From contig JANOQJ010000080.1 of assembly GCA_031414805.1 (NCBI GenBank), positions 69,841 through 133,840 of the forward strand: 64,000 nucleotides of DNA, read 5' to 3'. The notes under the pieces were generated by a model. The model was not told the origin of the DNA. It was given only the letters and a program-made list of their open reading frames with translations, and ran no database searches. Below are positions 56,904 through 64,000 of this stretch, piece by piece. A program made the position numbers and the translations under genes. The stretch's first letter is position 1, and each line of letters opens with the position of its first letter. This DNA is from JAAFIW01 sp031414805 (GTDB lineage Bacteria; Pseudomonadota; Gammaproteobacteria; Burkholderiales; Burkholderiaceae_C).

Positions 56904-59594
56904 TCAGTTCACAGGGTCATTGGGTGTTGCATCCGGCGCTGCATCTGGGGCTGTGTCGTCAGGCGTTTCATTTGCAGCATCCACAGCGGCATCGTTTTCC
57001 ACAATTCGCTGCAAGCCTGACAGGCGCGAGCCTTCATCTAGCCCGATCAAAGTGACGCCTTGCGTGGCGCGGCCCATTTCACGAATTTCGCTCACGCGCG
57101 TACGCACGAGCACACCCTTGTCGGTGATCAGCATGATGTCGTCGTCTGCGTGCACCAACACGGCAGCAACCACCTTGCCGTTGCGCTCGCTTTGCTGGAT
57201 GGCAATCATTCCCTTGGTGCCACGGCCGTGGCGGGTGTATTCGCCGATTGGCGTGCGCTTGCCGTAGCCGTTGAGGGTGGCGGTCAGCACACTGCTGCGG
57301 GTTGATTCAGAAACCGGTGTGCCGTCACCCTCGGCGACCAGCATCGCGATCACGCTCTGGCCGTCGTCCAGCATCATGCCGCGTACTCCGCGCGCATTAC
57401 GGCCCATCGGACGCACATCGTTTTCGTCAAAACGAACGGCCTTGCCACCGTCGGAGAACAGCATCACATCGTGCTTGCCGTCGGTCAGCGCCGCGCCAAT
57501 CAAAAAGTCGCCTTCGTCTAGATCCACCGCGATGATGCCGGCCTTGCGTGGGTTGGAAAACTCGTCCAGCGCCGTCTTTTTGACCGTACCCATGGACGTG
57601 ACCATGAACACGTAATGGTCAGCCGGGAAGCGGCGGTTGTCGCCCGTGAGCGGGAGCACCACATTGACCTTTTCGCCGTCTTGCAGCGGGAACATGTTCA
57701 CGATAGGCCGACCACGCGAACCACGCGAGCCCGAAGGCACTTCCCACACCTTGAGCCAGTACATACGGCCCCGGTTGCTGAAGCACAAAATCCAGTCGTG
57801 GGTGTTGGCAATAAAGAGCTGTTCGACCCAATCGTCTTCTTTGGTGGCAGTGGCCTGCTTGCCGCGCCCACCACGCTTTTGCGCGCGGTATTCGGAAAGC
57901 GGCTGGCTCTTGATGTAGCCCGAATGGCTGAGCGTGACCACCATGTCGGTCGGTGTGATCAGGTCTTCTGTTGCCAGGTCTTGCGCGTTGTGCTCGATCA
58001 GGCTGCGGCGAGCGCCCAGCTTGGTCTGGCCAAACTCGTTTTTCAGCGCCACCAACTCTTCGCCAATGATGGTGGACACGCGCTCCGGCGTGGCCAGAAT
58101 GTTCAGCAAGTCTTCAATCTCGGACATCACTTCTTTGTATTCAGTGACGATTTTGTCTTGCTCCAGCCCCGTCAGGCGTTGCAGGCGCATCTGCAGAATT
58201 TCATGCGCCTGGGTGTCTGACAGGCGGTACAGGCCATCTGCCCCCATGCCCAGGGCCTGATCTAGGCCATCAGGACGGTAGTCGTCGGCATTGACCACGC
58301 CACCATCCAAACGGGTACGGGTGAGCATTTCGCGCACCAGTTTGCTGTCCCAGGGTTTCAGCATCAATTCAGCTTTGGCCACTGGCGCGGTGGGCGCATT
58401 GCGGATGATGGCGATGAACTCATCAATATTCGCCAACGCCACCGCCAAGCCCTCCAACACATGGCCACGCTCACGGGCCTTGCGCAGTGTGAACACGGTG
58501 CGCCGCGTCACCACTTCGCGGCGGTGCTCCAGGAACACCTCAATCAAGTCCTTCAAGTTGCACAAGCGCGGCTGACCATTGATCAGCGCCACCATGTTCA
58601 TGCCAAAGGTGTCCTGCAACTGCGTCTGTTTGTACAGGTTGTTCAGCACCACCTCGGGTACTTCGCCGCGCTTGAGCTCAATGACCAAGCGCATGCCCGA
58701 CTTGTCGCTCTCGTCTTGAATGTGGCTAATGCCTTCCAGCTTCTTCTCGTGCACCAGCTCGGCCATGCGCTCCTGCAGGGTCTTCTTGTTCACCTGGTAG
58801 GGCAACTCGTCCACGATGATGGACTGGCGCTGGCCTTTGTCGATGTCTTCAAAGTGCACTTTGGCGCGCATCACGATGCGGCCGCGTCCCGTGCGGTAGC
58901 CGTCTTTTACGCCCGTCACGCCGTAAATGATGCCGGCGGTAGGGAAGTCCGGCGCCGGCACGATTTCCATCAGTTCGTCGAGCGTGGCTTCCGGGTTGCG
59001 CAGCATGTGCAGGCATGCGTCCACCACTTCGTTCAAGTTATGCGGCGGAATATTGGTGGCCATGCCCACCGCGATGCCGGTGGAGCCATTGATCAGCAGG
59101 TTGGGCAGGCGGCTGGGCAGCACCAGCGGCTCTTTCTCACTGCCGTCGTAGTTAGGCCCAAAGTCCACTGTTTCTTTGTCGATGTCCGCCAACATTTCGT
59201 GGGCAATCTTGGCCAGACGAATCTCGGTGTAACGCATGGCAGCGGGGTTGTCGCCGTCGACCGAACCGAAGTTACCCTGGCCATCGACCAGCATGTGCCG
59301 CAGGCTGAACGGTTGAGCCATACGAACAATCGTGTCGTAAATGGCAGAGTCGCCGTGCGGGTGGTACTTACCCATCACGTCGCCGACTATGCGGGCACTT
59401 TTCTTGAATGGGCGGTTCCAGTCGTTGTTCTGCTCGTGCATGGCGAACAACACGCGCCGGTGGACCGGTTTCAAACCGTCCCGCGCATCGGGCAGCGCGC
59501 GGCCCACAATCACGCTCATCGCGTAGTCAAGGTAACTGCGCCGCATCTCCTCTTCAAGGCTGATGGGCAGGGTTTCTTTGGCAAATTGGGTCAT
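56904..59594 (-). CDS. gyrA: DNA gyrase subunit A
   Basis: 896 residues. N-terminal EEEMRRSYLDYAMSVIVGRA; YHPHGDSAIYDTIVRMAQ is the quinolone-determining region with wild-type-like Ser and Asp; PAAMRYTEIRLAK holds the catalytic Tyr. The GyrA box AQKRGGRGKQA and six-bladed C-terminal domain follow, and the tail is an Asp/Pro/Ala-rich acidic stretch. Supercoils DNA with GyrB. Upstream gap to ompA is 238 bp. Confidence 0.97.
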   Translation of the reverse strand: MTQFAKETLPISLEEEMRRSYLDYAMSVIVGRALPDARDGLKPVHRRVLFAMHEQNNDWNRPFKKSARIVGDVMGKYHPHGDSAIYDTIVRMAQPFSLRHMLVDGQGNFGSVDGDNPAAMRYTEIRLAKIAHEMLADIDKETVDFGPNYDGSEKEPLVLPSRLPNLLINGSTGIAVGMATNIPPHNLNEVVDACLHMLRNPEATLDELMEIVPAPDFPTAGIIYGVTGVKDGYRTGRGRIVMRAKVHFEDIDKGQRQSIIVDELPYQVNKKTLQERMAELVHEKKLEGISHIQDESDKSGMRLVIELKRGEVPEVVLNNLYKQTQLQDTFGMNMVALINGQPRLCNLKDLIEVFLEHRREVVTRRTVFTLRKARERGHVLEGLAVALANIDEFIAIIRNAPTAPVAKAELMLKPWDSKLVREMLTRTRLDGGVVNADDYRPDGLDQALGMGADGLYRLSDTQAHEILQMRLQRLTGLEQDKIVTEYKEVMSEIEDLLNILATPERVSTIIGEELVALKNEFGQTKLGARRSLIEHNAQDLATEDLITPTDMVVTLSHSGYIKSQPLSEYRAQKRGGRGKQATATKEDDWVEQLFIANTHDWILCFSNRGRMYWLKVWEVPSGSRGSRGRPIVNMFPLQDGEKVNVVLPLTGDNRRFPADHYVFMVTSMGTVKKTALDEFSNPRKAGIIAVDLDEGDFLIGAALTDGKHDVMLFSDGGKAVRFDENDVRPMGRNARGVRGMMLDDGQSVIAMLVAEGDGTPVSESTRSSVLTATLNGYGKRTPIGEYTRHGRGTKGMIAIQQSERNGKVVAAVLVHADDDIMLITDKGVLVRTRVSEIREMGRATQGVTLIGLDEGSRLSGLQRIVENDAAVDAANETPDDTAPDAAPDATPNDPVN

Positions 59595-59832
59595 GGGAAA
59601 GGCCGTCGAAGGCTGCTAGGCGAGGCGCGAAAACAACGATTTTACGGCCTAGGGCGTGTGGCAACTGAGCAACAGACATCGCATAACACGCCGCTCTCCT
59701 ACGTCAGCCGTCCGCATTCGGCACGGAATGTGTAATTGCATGTGGCACAATCAAATCACGTTTTTGGTGATGGTCACCTTAATCGTCCCGTTTACGCAGC
59801 GCGGCTGCGGCTTTTTCCCCAAGAGGAGAACC

Positions 59833-60510
59833 ATGAAGAACCTGAATAAAGTGGCGATGTTGTTTGCCTCCGCAGCGCTAGTATCCGCAGCCGGTGCACA
59901 GACTATCGATAATTGGCGCAATGGCAGTTCCGAGCTCGTTTGGAAGAACGGCACCAACGAATTGTGCTGGCGCGATGCCAACTGGACACCCGCTACTGCA
60001 GCCGCTACATGCGACGGCGCGATCGTTGCCCAAAAGCCAGCAATGGCCCCACCTCCTCCGCCAACTGCAGCCCCAGCTGCATCTGGTGCCGCTCCCGCAG
60101 TTACCCCACCAGCGCCTGCCGCAAGCGCACCCGCCGCTACCCCTGCAGTCGCCAGCAAAGTAACCTTTGCTGCTGACGCCTTCTTTGACTTCAACAAATC
60201 TGTTGTGAAGCCAGAAGGCAAAGCCAAGTTGGATGACCTGGTTGGCAAAGTCAAAGACATCAACCTGGAAGTTGTGATTGCTGTGGGTCATACTGACTCC
60301 GTCGGAAGCGATGCATACAACCAGAAGCTGTCTACACGTCGCGCTGAAGCCGTTAAGGCCTATTTGGTGTCTAAAGGCATCGAGAAAAACCGCGTGTACA
60401 CCGAAGGTAAGGGCGAAAAGCAGCCTGTTGCTGACAACAAGACCGCCGAAGGCCGCGCTAAAAACCGCCGCGTTGAGATCGAAGTCGTCGGCACCCGCGC
60501 CAACAAGTAA
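59833..60510 (+). CDS. OmpA-family outer-membrane protein
   Basis: 225 residues from ATG 59833, with AGAGGAGAA upstream. Signal peptide (MKNLNKVAMLFASAALVSAAGA), a short Trp/Cys-containing domain (ELCWRDANWTPATAAATCDG, likely one disulfide), a Pro/Ala linker, and a C-terminal OmpA domain with the peptidoglycan motif VGHTDSVGSDAYNQKLSTRR. This is the short form without an eight-stranded barrel, common in Comamonadaceae. Confidence 0.9.
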   Translation: MKNLNKVAMLFASAALVSAAGAQTIDNWRNGSSELVWKNGTNELCWRDANWTPATAAATCDGAIVAQKPAMAPPPPPTAAPAASGAAPAVTPPAPAASAPAATPAVASKVTFAADAFFDFNKSVVKPEGKAKLDDLVGKVKDINLEVVIAVGHTDSVGSDAYNQKLSTRRAEAVKAYLVSKGIEKNRVYTEGKGEKQPVADNKTAEGRAKNRRVEIEVVGTRANK

Positions 60511-60530
60511 TCCTTTTCTGGATTCTCAAG

Positions 60531-60556
60531 AAAGCCCCAGTGATGGGGCTTTTTTT
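60531..60556 (+). terminator. rho-independent terminator after the OmpA-family gene
   Basis: AAAGCCCCAGTGATGGGGCT followed by a run of seven T. It ends about 24 bp before the ubiG ATG, so it separates the two genes. Confidence 0.9.
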
Positions 60557-60579
60557 ATGGTTTGAACGAAAATCGCACC

Positions 60580-61287
60580 ATGACCCAAACCGTGAATGCT
60601 GACCCGGCCGAGCTGGCCAAATTTTCTGATCTCGCTCACCGGTGGTGGGATGTGGATGGTGAATTCAAGCCGCTGCATCGCATCAACCCCCTGCGCCTGG
60701 CCTGGATTGCAGGCATGGTGCCCTTGAAAGGCCTGCGCGTGCTGGACATTGGTTGTGGTGGTGGCATTCTGACCGACGCTATGGCTCGCCAGGGGGCCGA
60801 GGTGCTGGGCATTGACCTCGCAGCCAAGCCGCTGGCCGTAGCCCAACTACACGCTTTGGACGTACAGACAGAAGGCGTGAGCTACCGTGAAATCAGCGCA
60901 GAAGACTTGGCGGACGAACAGCCGCAGAGCTTTGACGTGATCACATGCATGGAAATGCTGGAACACGTCCCCGACCCGTCTTCTGTGGTGCGAGCCTGTT
61001 CCCAATTGGTGAAACCGGGTGGCTGGGTATTTTTTTCCACATTGAACCGCAACCCTAAATCGTTTGCATTTGCAATTGTTGGCGCTGAATACATCTTGAA
61101 TCTGCTGCCACGTGGCACCCATGAATATGCCAAATTGATTCGCCCCAGCGAACTCGTCGCCTGGTGCCGCGACAGTGGCTTGGTGTTGCAAGCCACTAAA
61201 GGCATGGAATACAACCCTTTTACGCAGCGCTATTGGTTATCTGGTGACACCAGTGTGAATTACCTTCTGGCCACCCAAAGAATATGA
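60580..61287 (+). CDS. ubiG: ubiquinone biosynthesis O-methyltransferase
   Basis: 235 residues from ATG 60580. SAM loop VLDIGCGGGILTDAMARQGA, ELAKFSDLAHRWWDVDGEFK at the start, and MEMLEHVPDPSSVV with LLPRGTHEYAKLIRPSEL as UbiG markers. Performs both O-methylations of ubiquinone synthesis. gph follows 9 bp later. Confidence 0.95.
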   Translation: MTQTVNADPAELAKFSDLAHRWWDVDGEFKPLHRINPLRLAWIAGMVPLKGLRVLDIGCGGGILTDAMARQGAEVLGIDLAAKPLAVAQLHALDVQTEGVSYREISAEDLADEQPQSFDVITCMEMLEHVPDPSSVVRACSQLVKPGGWVFFSTLNRNPKSFAFAIVGAEYILNLLPRGTHEYAKLIRPSELVAWCRDSGLVLQATKGMEYNPFTQRYWLSGDTSVNYLLATQRI

Positions 61288-61296
61288 GCCGGTTCG

Positions 61297-61965
61297 ATGG
61301 ACACGTTTGAGGTAAAGGCCGTGCTGTTTGACCTGGATGGCACGCTGGTCGACAGCGCCCCTGATCTAGGTGCCGCTGTCGACGCGATGCGCATCAAGCG
61401 CGGGTTACCTTCTTTCCCACTCGAACGGTATCGCCATATGGCAGGTGCCGGAGCACGCGGCATGCTCTCGATTGCGTTTGACATGACGCCCGATCACCCG
61501 CACTTTGACGCGATGCGCGAAGAATTTTTTGTGAACTATGAGCAATGCCTGACCGAACGCACCCATGCGTTTGACGGCGTCGCGGAGTTGATCGCCAGTC
61601 TGACGGCCCTGCAGTTGCCCTGGGGCGTGGTGACGAACAAATCATCCCGCTTCGCGGTGCCCCTCACTGCAGGCATGCCGCTATTTGACACGTCCGGTGC
61701 GCTGGTCTGCGGAGACACCACACCCCATGCCAAGCCACACCCGGAGCCCATGTTTGAAGCGGCTCGCCGACTGGGCCTTGCACCGCAGCACTGTATGTAT
61801 GTGGGTGACGATGAGCGTGACATTGTGGCTGGGCTGGCTGCAGGCATGACCACGGTCGCAGCCACTTATGGTTATCTGGGCATCAAGGCTGACACCCAGG
61901 AATGGGGCGCTCACGCCGCCATTCACGCGCCTTTAGATTTGCTGGCGCTCTTGAAACGCGCTTAA
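61297..61965 (+). CDS. gph: phosphoglycolate phosphatase (HAD family)
   Basis: 222 residues. HAD motif I FDLDGTLVDSAPDLGAAVDA, motif II region GVVTNKSSRF, motif IV YVGDDERDIVAGLAAGMTTV. Clears 2-phosphoglycolate; ubiG-gph pairing is typical in betaproteobacteria. Confidence 0.92.
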   Translation: MDTFEVKAVLFDLDGTLVDSAPDLGAAVDAMRIKRGLPSFPLERYRHMAGAGARGMLSIAFDMTPDHPHFDAMREEFFVNYEQCLTERTHAFDGVAELIASLTALQLPWGVVTNKSSRFAVPLTAGMPLFDTSGALVCGDTTPHAKPHPEPMFEAARRLGLAPQHCMYVGDDERDIVAGLAAGMTTVAATYGYLGIKADTQEWGAHAAIHAPLDLLALLKRA

Positions 61966-61977
61966 CCGGCCTAAAAT
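61951..61977 (+). promoter_or_regulatory. likely ssrA promoter
   Basis: TTGAAA (61951) and TAAAAT (61972) with a 15-bp spacer, ending 10 bp before the mature tmRNA 5' end. The -10 is good, the spacing short; it overlaps the 3' end of gph. Confidence 0.5.
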
Positions 61978-61987
61978 GCCTCTTCCT

Positions 61988-62377
61988 GGGGCTGCACTGG
62001 TTTCGACGTGGGTTCGGACGCGCGGCAGGGCATGTCGAGCTGAATGTGCTCGTAAAAAAGATTCAAACAAACTAACTGCAAACGACGAACGTTTCGCACT
62101 CGCTGCTTAATAACCAGTGAGCCTCACAACAGCAGGCCGATGGGCTGGGCAAGGGCGGCAACACTCTCAAGGTGAAGTCGTCCAGGCCGTGGGGTAATTT
62201 TCATCGGCTGGTTGCACGCTGGGCACCTTAGCGCGCAACGAGACAATAGGATGCTGGCGGCCGGTAGAGCGTGCGACTGCGCGCTATCGGTGGCGAGACC
62301 TAAATCAGACCGCTACACATGTAGAACTGCTCGAAAAAGGCTTGCGGACGGGGGTTCAAATCCCCCCAGCTCCACCA
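61988..62377 (+). ncRNA. ssrA: transfer-messenger RNA (tmRNA)
   Basis: The 5' end GGGGCTGCACTGGTTTCGAC and 3' end GGGTTCAAATCCCCCCAGC followed by TCCACCA form the tRNA-like domain with the T-loop GTTCAAATC. The tag frame begins at GCA 62078 and reads ANDERFALAA then TAA (62108-62110). It rescues stalled ribosomes with SmpB. The ~390-nt length is normal. Confidence 0.98.
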
Positions 62378-62388
62378 TACGACCTGAC

Positions 62389-62425
62389 AAAGGCCGCTAA
62401 CGACAACCCGTTAGCGGCCTTTTTC
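62389..62425 (+). terminator. ssrA terminator
   Basis: AAAGGCCGCTAACG and CGTTAGCGGCCTTTTT form a long GC-rich stem with an ACAAC loop and a T tract, 11 bp after the CCA end. Confidence 0.92.
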
Positions 62426-62522
62426 TTTGGTAAATCAACAGCTTACGCGATACAACGCTACAAAGGCTGCTATTGACAGCCAAACCAAAGCGGGGGGAAC
62501 AAATAAGGGACATCGTGAACTC

Positions 62523-62539
62523 GGGGGATTGGCTCCCCC
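62523..62539. terminator. weak hairpin downstream of the copper-binding protein gene
   Basis: GGGGGATTGGCTCCCCC, 8 bp beyond the stop of the minus-strand gene at 62548. No long T run in the gene direction, so the terminator function is uncertain. Confidence 0.4.
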
Positions 62540-62547
62540 CGTTTCTT

Positions 62548-63351
62548 TCAGTTCGCTTTCTTTGTCGTTACCCTTTCTATCGTTGTGAGGACAAACGCGC
62601 CCTGTTGCTGCTCGGCGCTGAACATGATTTTTTCGCCTGGTACAAGCTCAGTGAGTTTTTCCAGCAGCGCCGGGTCTTTGACCTGAAACACCATGGTCAT
62701 GGGCGGCATGTCCAGGCTTTTGATCGGGCCATGTTTGAGAGTGACTTTCTTTGCATCCTTGTCGACCTTGCGCACTTCTGCTTCGGCCATCTCAGGGGTC
62801 GTATCTGACCGAACAGCCTGAACATTGACCAGGCCAGTGACGGGTACCAGAACAGCATTGGAGGCGGGTAGAACTTTGATCTTGCCGACCATGCCGGCCT
62901 GGTAATGCCCAGCAATCAGGCAGGCAAAGTCGAAGTCGCCCGCGCGATTGAAGGTCCAGACAATCTCGCCTTTCTTGCCGGCGGCCACGTGGGCCATGTA
63001 GGGCTCGTCGTGCTCCATGTTGGGAAACTTCAGCATTTGCGCAGCGTGTTCGTTCAGCACTTGTCTGGTCCCTATGACGAGCTCGTGCAGCAGCTTTCCG
63101 TCGTTGGTCATCACCAGCCGCACCGTCTCGCCTTGCTTGACGGTGAGGGTGTCTGGCGTAAAGCGCATGTTGTCGCCCATACGGATGGCAATGGTGCGAC
63201 GCACATCCTTCGCGTCGCCTGCAATGCCCCAGGCTTGTTGCTCCTTTTTGATGACTGCAGGTTTGTCGCCGTGTTTTGCAGTTTCATGGGCAAAAGAGCC
63301 TGTAGCCCATGTAAATACTGCTAGAGCAGCTATCAATTTAATAGTGTTCAT
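62548..63351 (-). CDS. exported copper-binding protein: cupredoxin + CusF-like domain
   Basis: 267 residues from ATG 63351, chosen because AAAGGA lies 6-7 bp upstream; an ATG 6 bp earlier has the RBS abutting it. A signal peptide IKLIAALAVFTWATGSFA is followed by a His/Met-rich cupredoxin domain (VKQGETVRLVMTNDGKLLHE, then the C-terminal Cu motif CLIAGHYQAGMVG) and a C-terminal CusF-like domain (HGPIKSLDMPPMTMVFQVKD). Probably a periplasmic Cu(I/II) chaperone working with the CopA oxidase upstream (stop 12 bp before). The signal peptide core lies inside an interspersed repeat. Confidence 0.85.
   Translation of the reverse strand: MNTIKLIAALAVFTWATGSFAHETAKHGDKPAVIKKEQQAWGIAGDAKDVRRTIAIRMGDNMRFTPDTLTVKQGETVRLVMTNDGKLLHELVIGTRQVLNEHAAQMLKFPNMEHDEPYMAHVAAGKKGEIVWTFNRAGDFDFACLIAGHYQAGMVGKIKVLPASNAVLVPVTGLVNVQAVRSDTTPEMAEAEVRKVDKDAKKVTLKHGPIKSLDMPPMTMVFQVKDPALLEKLTELVPGEKIMFSAEQQQGAFVLTTIERVTTKKAN
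63285..63344 (-). repeat. GCTTGAGCA interspersed repeat, copy 16 (inside signal peptide, sense)
   Basis: On the minus strand: ATTAAATTGATAGC, GCTGCTCTAGCAGTAT, TTACATGGGCTACAGGC, TTTTGCCCATGAAA. TGA is CTA. Read as A-A-L-A-V-F-T-W-A, the hydrophobic core of the signal peptide. Confidence 0.85.
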
Positions 63352-63362
63352 ATTCATTCCTT

Positions 63363-64000
63363 TTAATGTTTCATGTCGCCCATCGGCTTGCGAACGGAGG
63401 GCAACAGAGTTGGCTGGGTGGTTGCAGGGGTGGTTTCTGACTTGAAGCGTGCCGGTTCCGGCAAATTGCCTGTCCATTCAAACGCCTGGGTACCCGGCGG
63501 CTGCTGGTAGGCACCGGGATCTTTGTAATCACCCGGTTTTTGGTTCTTGCGCACCTTGAGCGTGGTGAACATGCCGCCCATCTCCAGCGGGCCATACGGG
63601 CCGGTGCCCGTCATCATGGGTGCGGTGTTTTCAGGGATTTGCATCTCCATCTCGCCCATGTCGGCCATGCCGCGCTCGCCCATCACCATGTAGTCGGGCA
63701 CCACCTTTTGCAGCTTGGACAGCAGGCCGCGGTGGTCCACGCCAATCATGGTGGGTACGTTGTGGCCCATGGCGTTCATGGTGTGGTGGCTTTTGTGGCA
63801 ATGAAAGGCCCAATCGCCTTCTTCGTCGGCCAGAAACTCGATCTGCCGCATCTGACCCACCGCCACGTCGGTCGTCACCTCGTACCAGCGCGTGCTTTTG
63901 GGTGTGGGGCCACCGTCGGTCCCGGTCACCAGAAACTCATGCCCGTGCAGGTGAATGGGGTGGTTGGTCATGGTCAGGTTGCCGATGCGGATGCGCACCT
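63363..64000 (-). CDS. copA: multicopper oxidase CopA, C-terminal part (5' end outside window)
   Basis: The C-terminal ~212 residues of a CopA/PcoA-type multicopper oxidase. Copper ligands NHPIHLHGHEFLVTG (T1/T3) and GDWAFHCHKSHHTMNAMGHN (HCH with the T1 Cys and axial Met region) are present. A Met-rich stretch (YMVMGERGMADMGEMEMQIP) follows. Periplasmic Cu(I) oxidation in copper resistance. The tail is Pro/Thr-rich. The reading frame continues off the right edge. Confidence 0.92.
   Translation of the reverse strand, partial: VRIRIGNLTMTNHPIHLHGHEFLVTGTDGGPTPKSTRWYEVTTDVAVGQMRQIEFLADEEGDWAFHCHKSHHTMNAMGHNVPTMIGVDHRGLLSKLQKVVPDYMVMGERGMADMGEMEMQIPENTAPMMTGTGPYGPLEMGGMFTTLKVRKNQKPGDYKDPGAYQQPPGTQAFEWTGNLPEPARFKSETTPATTQPTLLPSVRKPMGDMKH

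Noticed and set aside
58461..59735. 424-codon open frame antisense to gyrA
   Set aside because: Shadow of gyrA third-position GC bias; no motif, His/Gln/Val-rich.
62430..62520. Second ssrA 3' end as an attachment site
   Set aside because: The CGGGGGG runs after ssrA do not repeat the T-loop and acceptor sequence; no duplicate was found in the window.
1..64000. CRISPR arrays, rRNA and tRNA genes
   Set aside because: No regularly spaced repeats and no rRNA; the only T-loop-like sequence belongs to the tmRNA.

Overview
The window looks like a chromosomal segment of a Comamonadaceae betaproteobacterium in the Rhodoferax/Polaromonas/Albidiferax neighbourhood. The grounds are the gene order gyrA-serC-pheA-tyrA-aroA::cmk-rpsA-ihfB-lapA-lapB-hldA, the fused aroA-cmk gene, a tmRNA whose tag reads ANDERFALAA, high-GC codon use, and an aerobic benzoyl-CoA (box) benzoate pathway. 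The assignment is inference from gene content; no database was searched.

Layout. 1-18 kb is a stress, ion and low-energy block: a universal stress protein divergent from a short-chain dehydrogenase, a MazEF-type toxin-antitoxin pair, a VIT-type Fe/Mn transporter, a Ca-type P-ATPase, MgtA, and an arginine deiminase operon arcD-arcA-arcB-arcC that continues through a 4-bp overlap into a DcaP-like porin and then mgtA. Next come a CbpM-like chaperone modulator and an MsbA-like exporter. A shared 20-bp motif (TCTGT-N10-ACAGA) lies upstream of usp, the Ca-ATPase, arcD and cbpM. 18-27 kb holds a LysE exporter, an acetyltransferase, an unrecognised protein, an MnmC with an apparently decayed methyltransferase half, yggX, and the sulfate importer sbp-cysU-cysW-cysA followed by dsbB. 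27-31 kb has pobA/pobR (4-hydroxybenzoate) and small envelope proteins.

31-44 kb is an aromatic-acid block: a branched-chain-type ABC importer (livF, G, M, H, with a LysE exporter and the binding protein upstream), benzoate-CoA ligase, a flavodoxin, the BoxR regulator, boxC and boxB. No boxA is present. 44-59.6 kb is the LPS-heptose/LapAB/IhfB/RpsA/aromatic amino acid/GyrA backbone, mostly on the minus strand. 59.8-62.4 kb has an OmpA-family protein, ubiG, gph and ssrA; the end of the window carries copper-resistance genes.

The most striking structure is not a gene. About sixteen copies of a ~60-bp interspersed repeat (core ATAGCTGCTTGAGCAGTAT then an AAGGGCT box) are spread through the window. 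Eight are intergenic and keep the TGA in the core. Eight lie inside protein-coding genes and stay open in frame. In all five coding copies read in the same direction as their gene, the reading register is the same and the TGA has become a sense codon (CGA, CGA, GCA, TCA, CTA). The three copies read in the opposite direction keep the core and encode a TAQ(A/E)AI peptide. Other repeat families are present: a 241-bp element with 20-bp perfect terminal inverted repeats, a 159-bp palindromic element between boxC and boxB, a ~210-bp palindrome splitting cysW from cysA, a TCAGCCCGAACGG palindrome, and GGATTCCCGCC-type palindromes, two of which tightly bracket a GIY-YIG nuclease gene.
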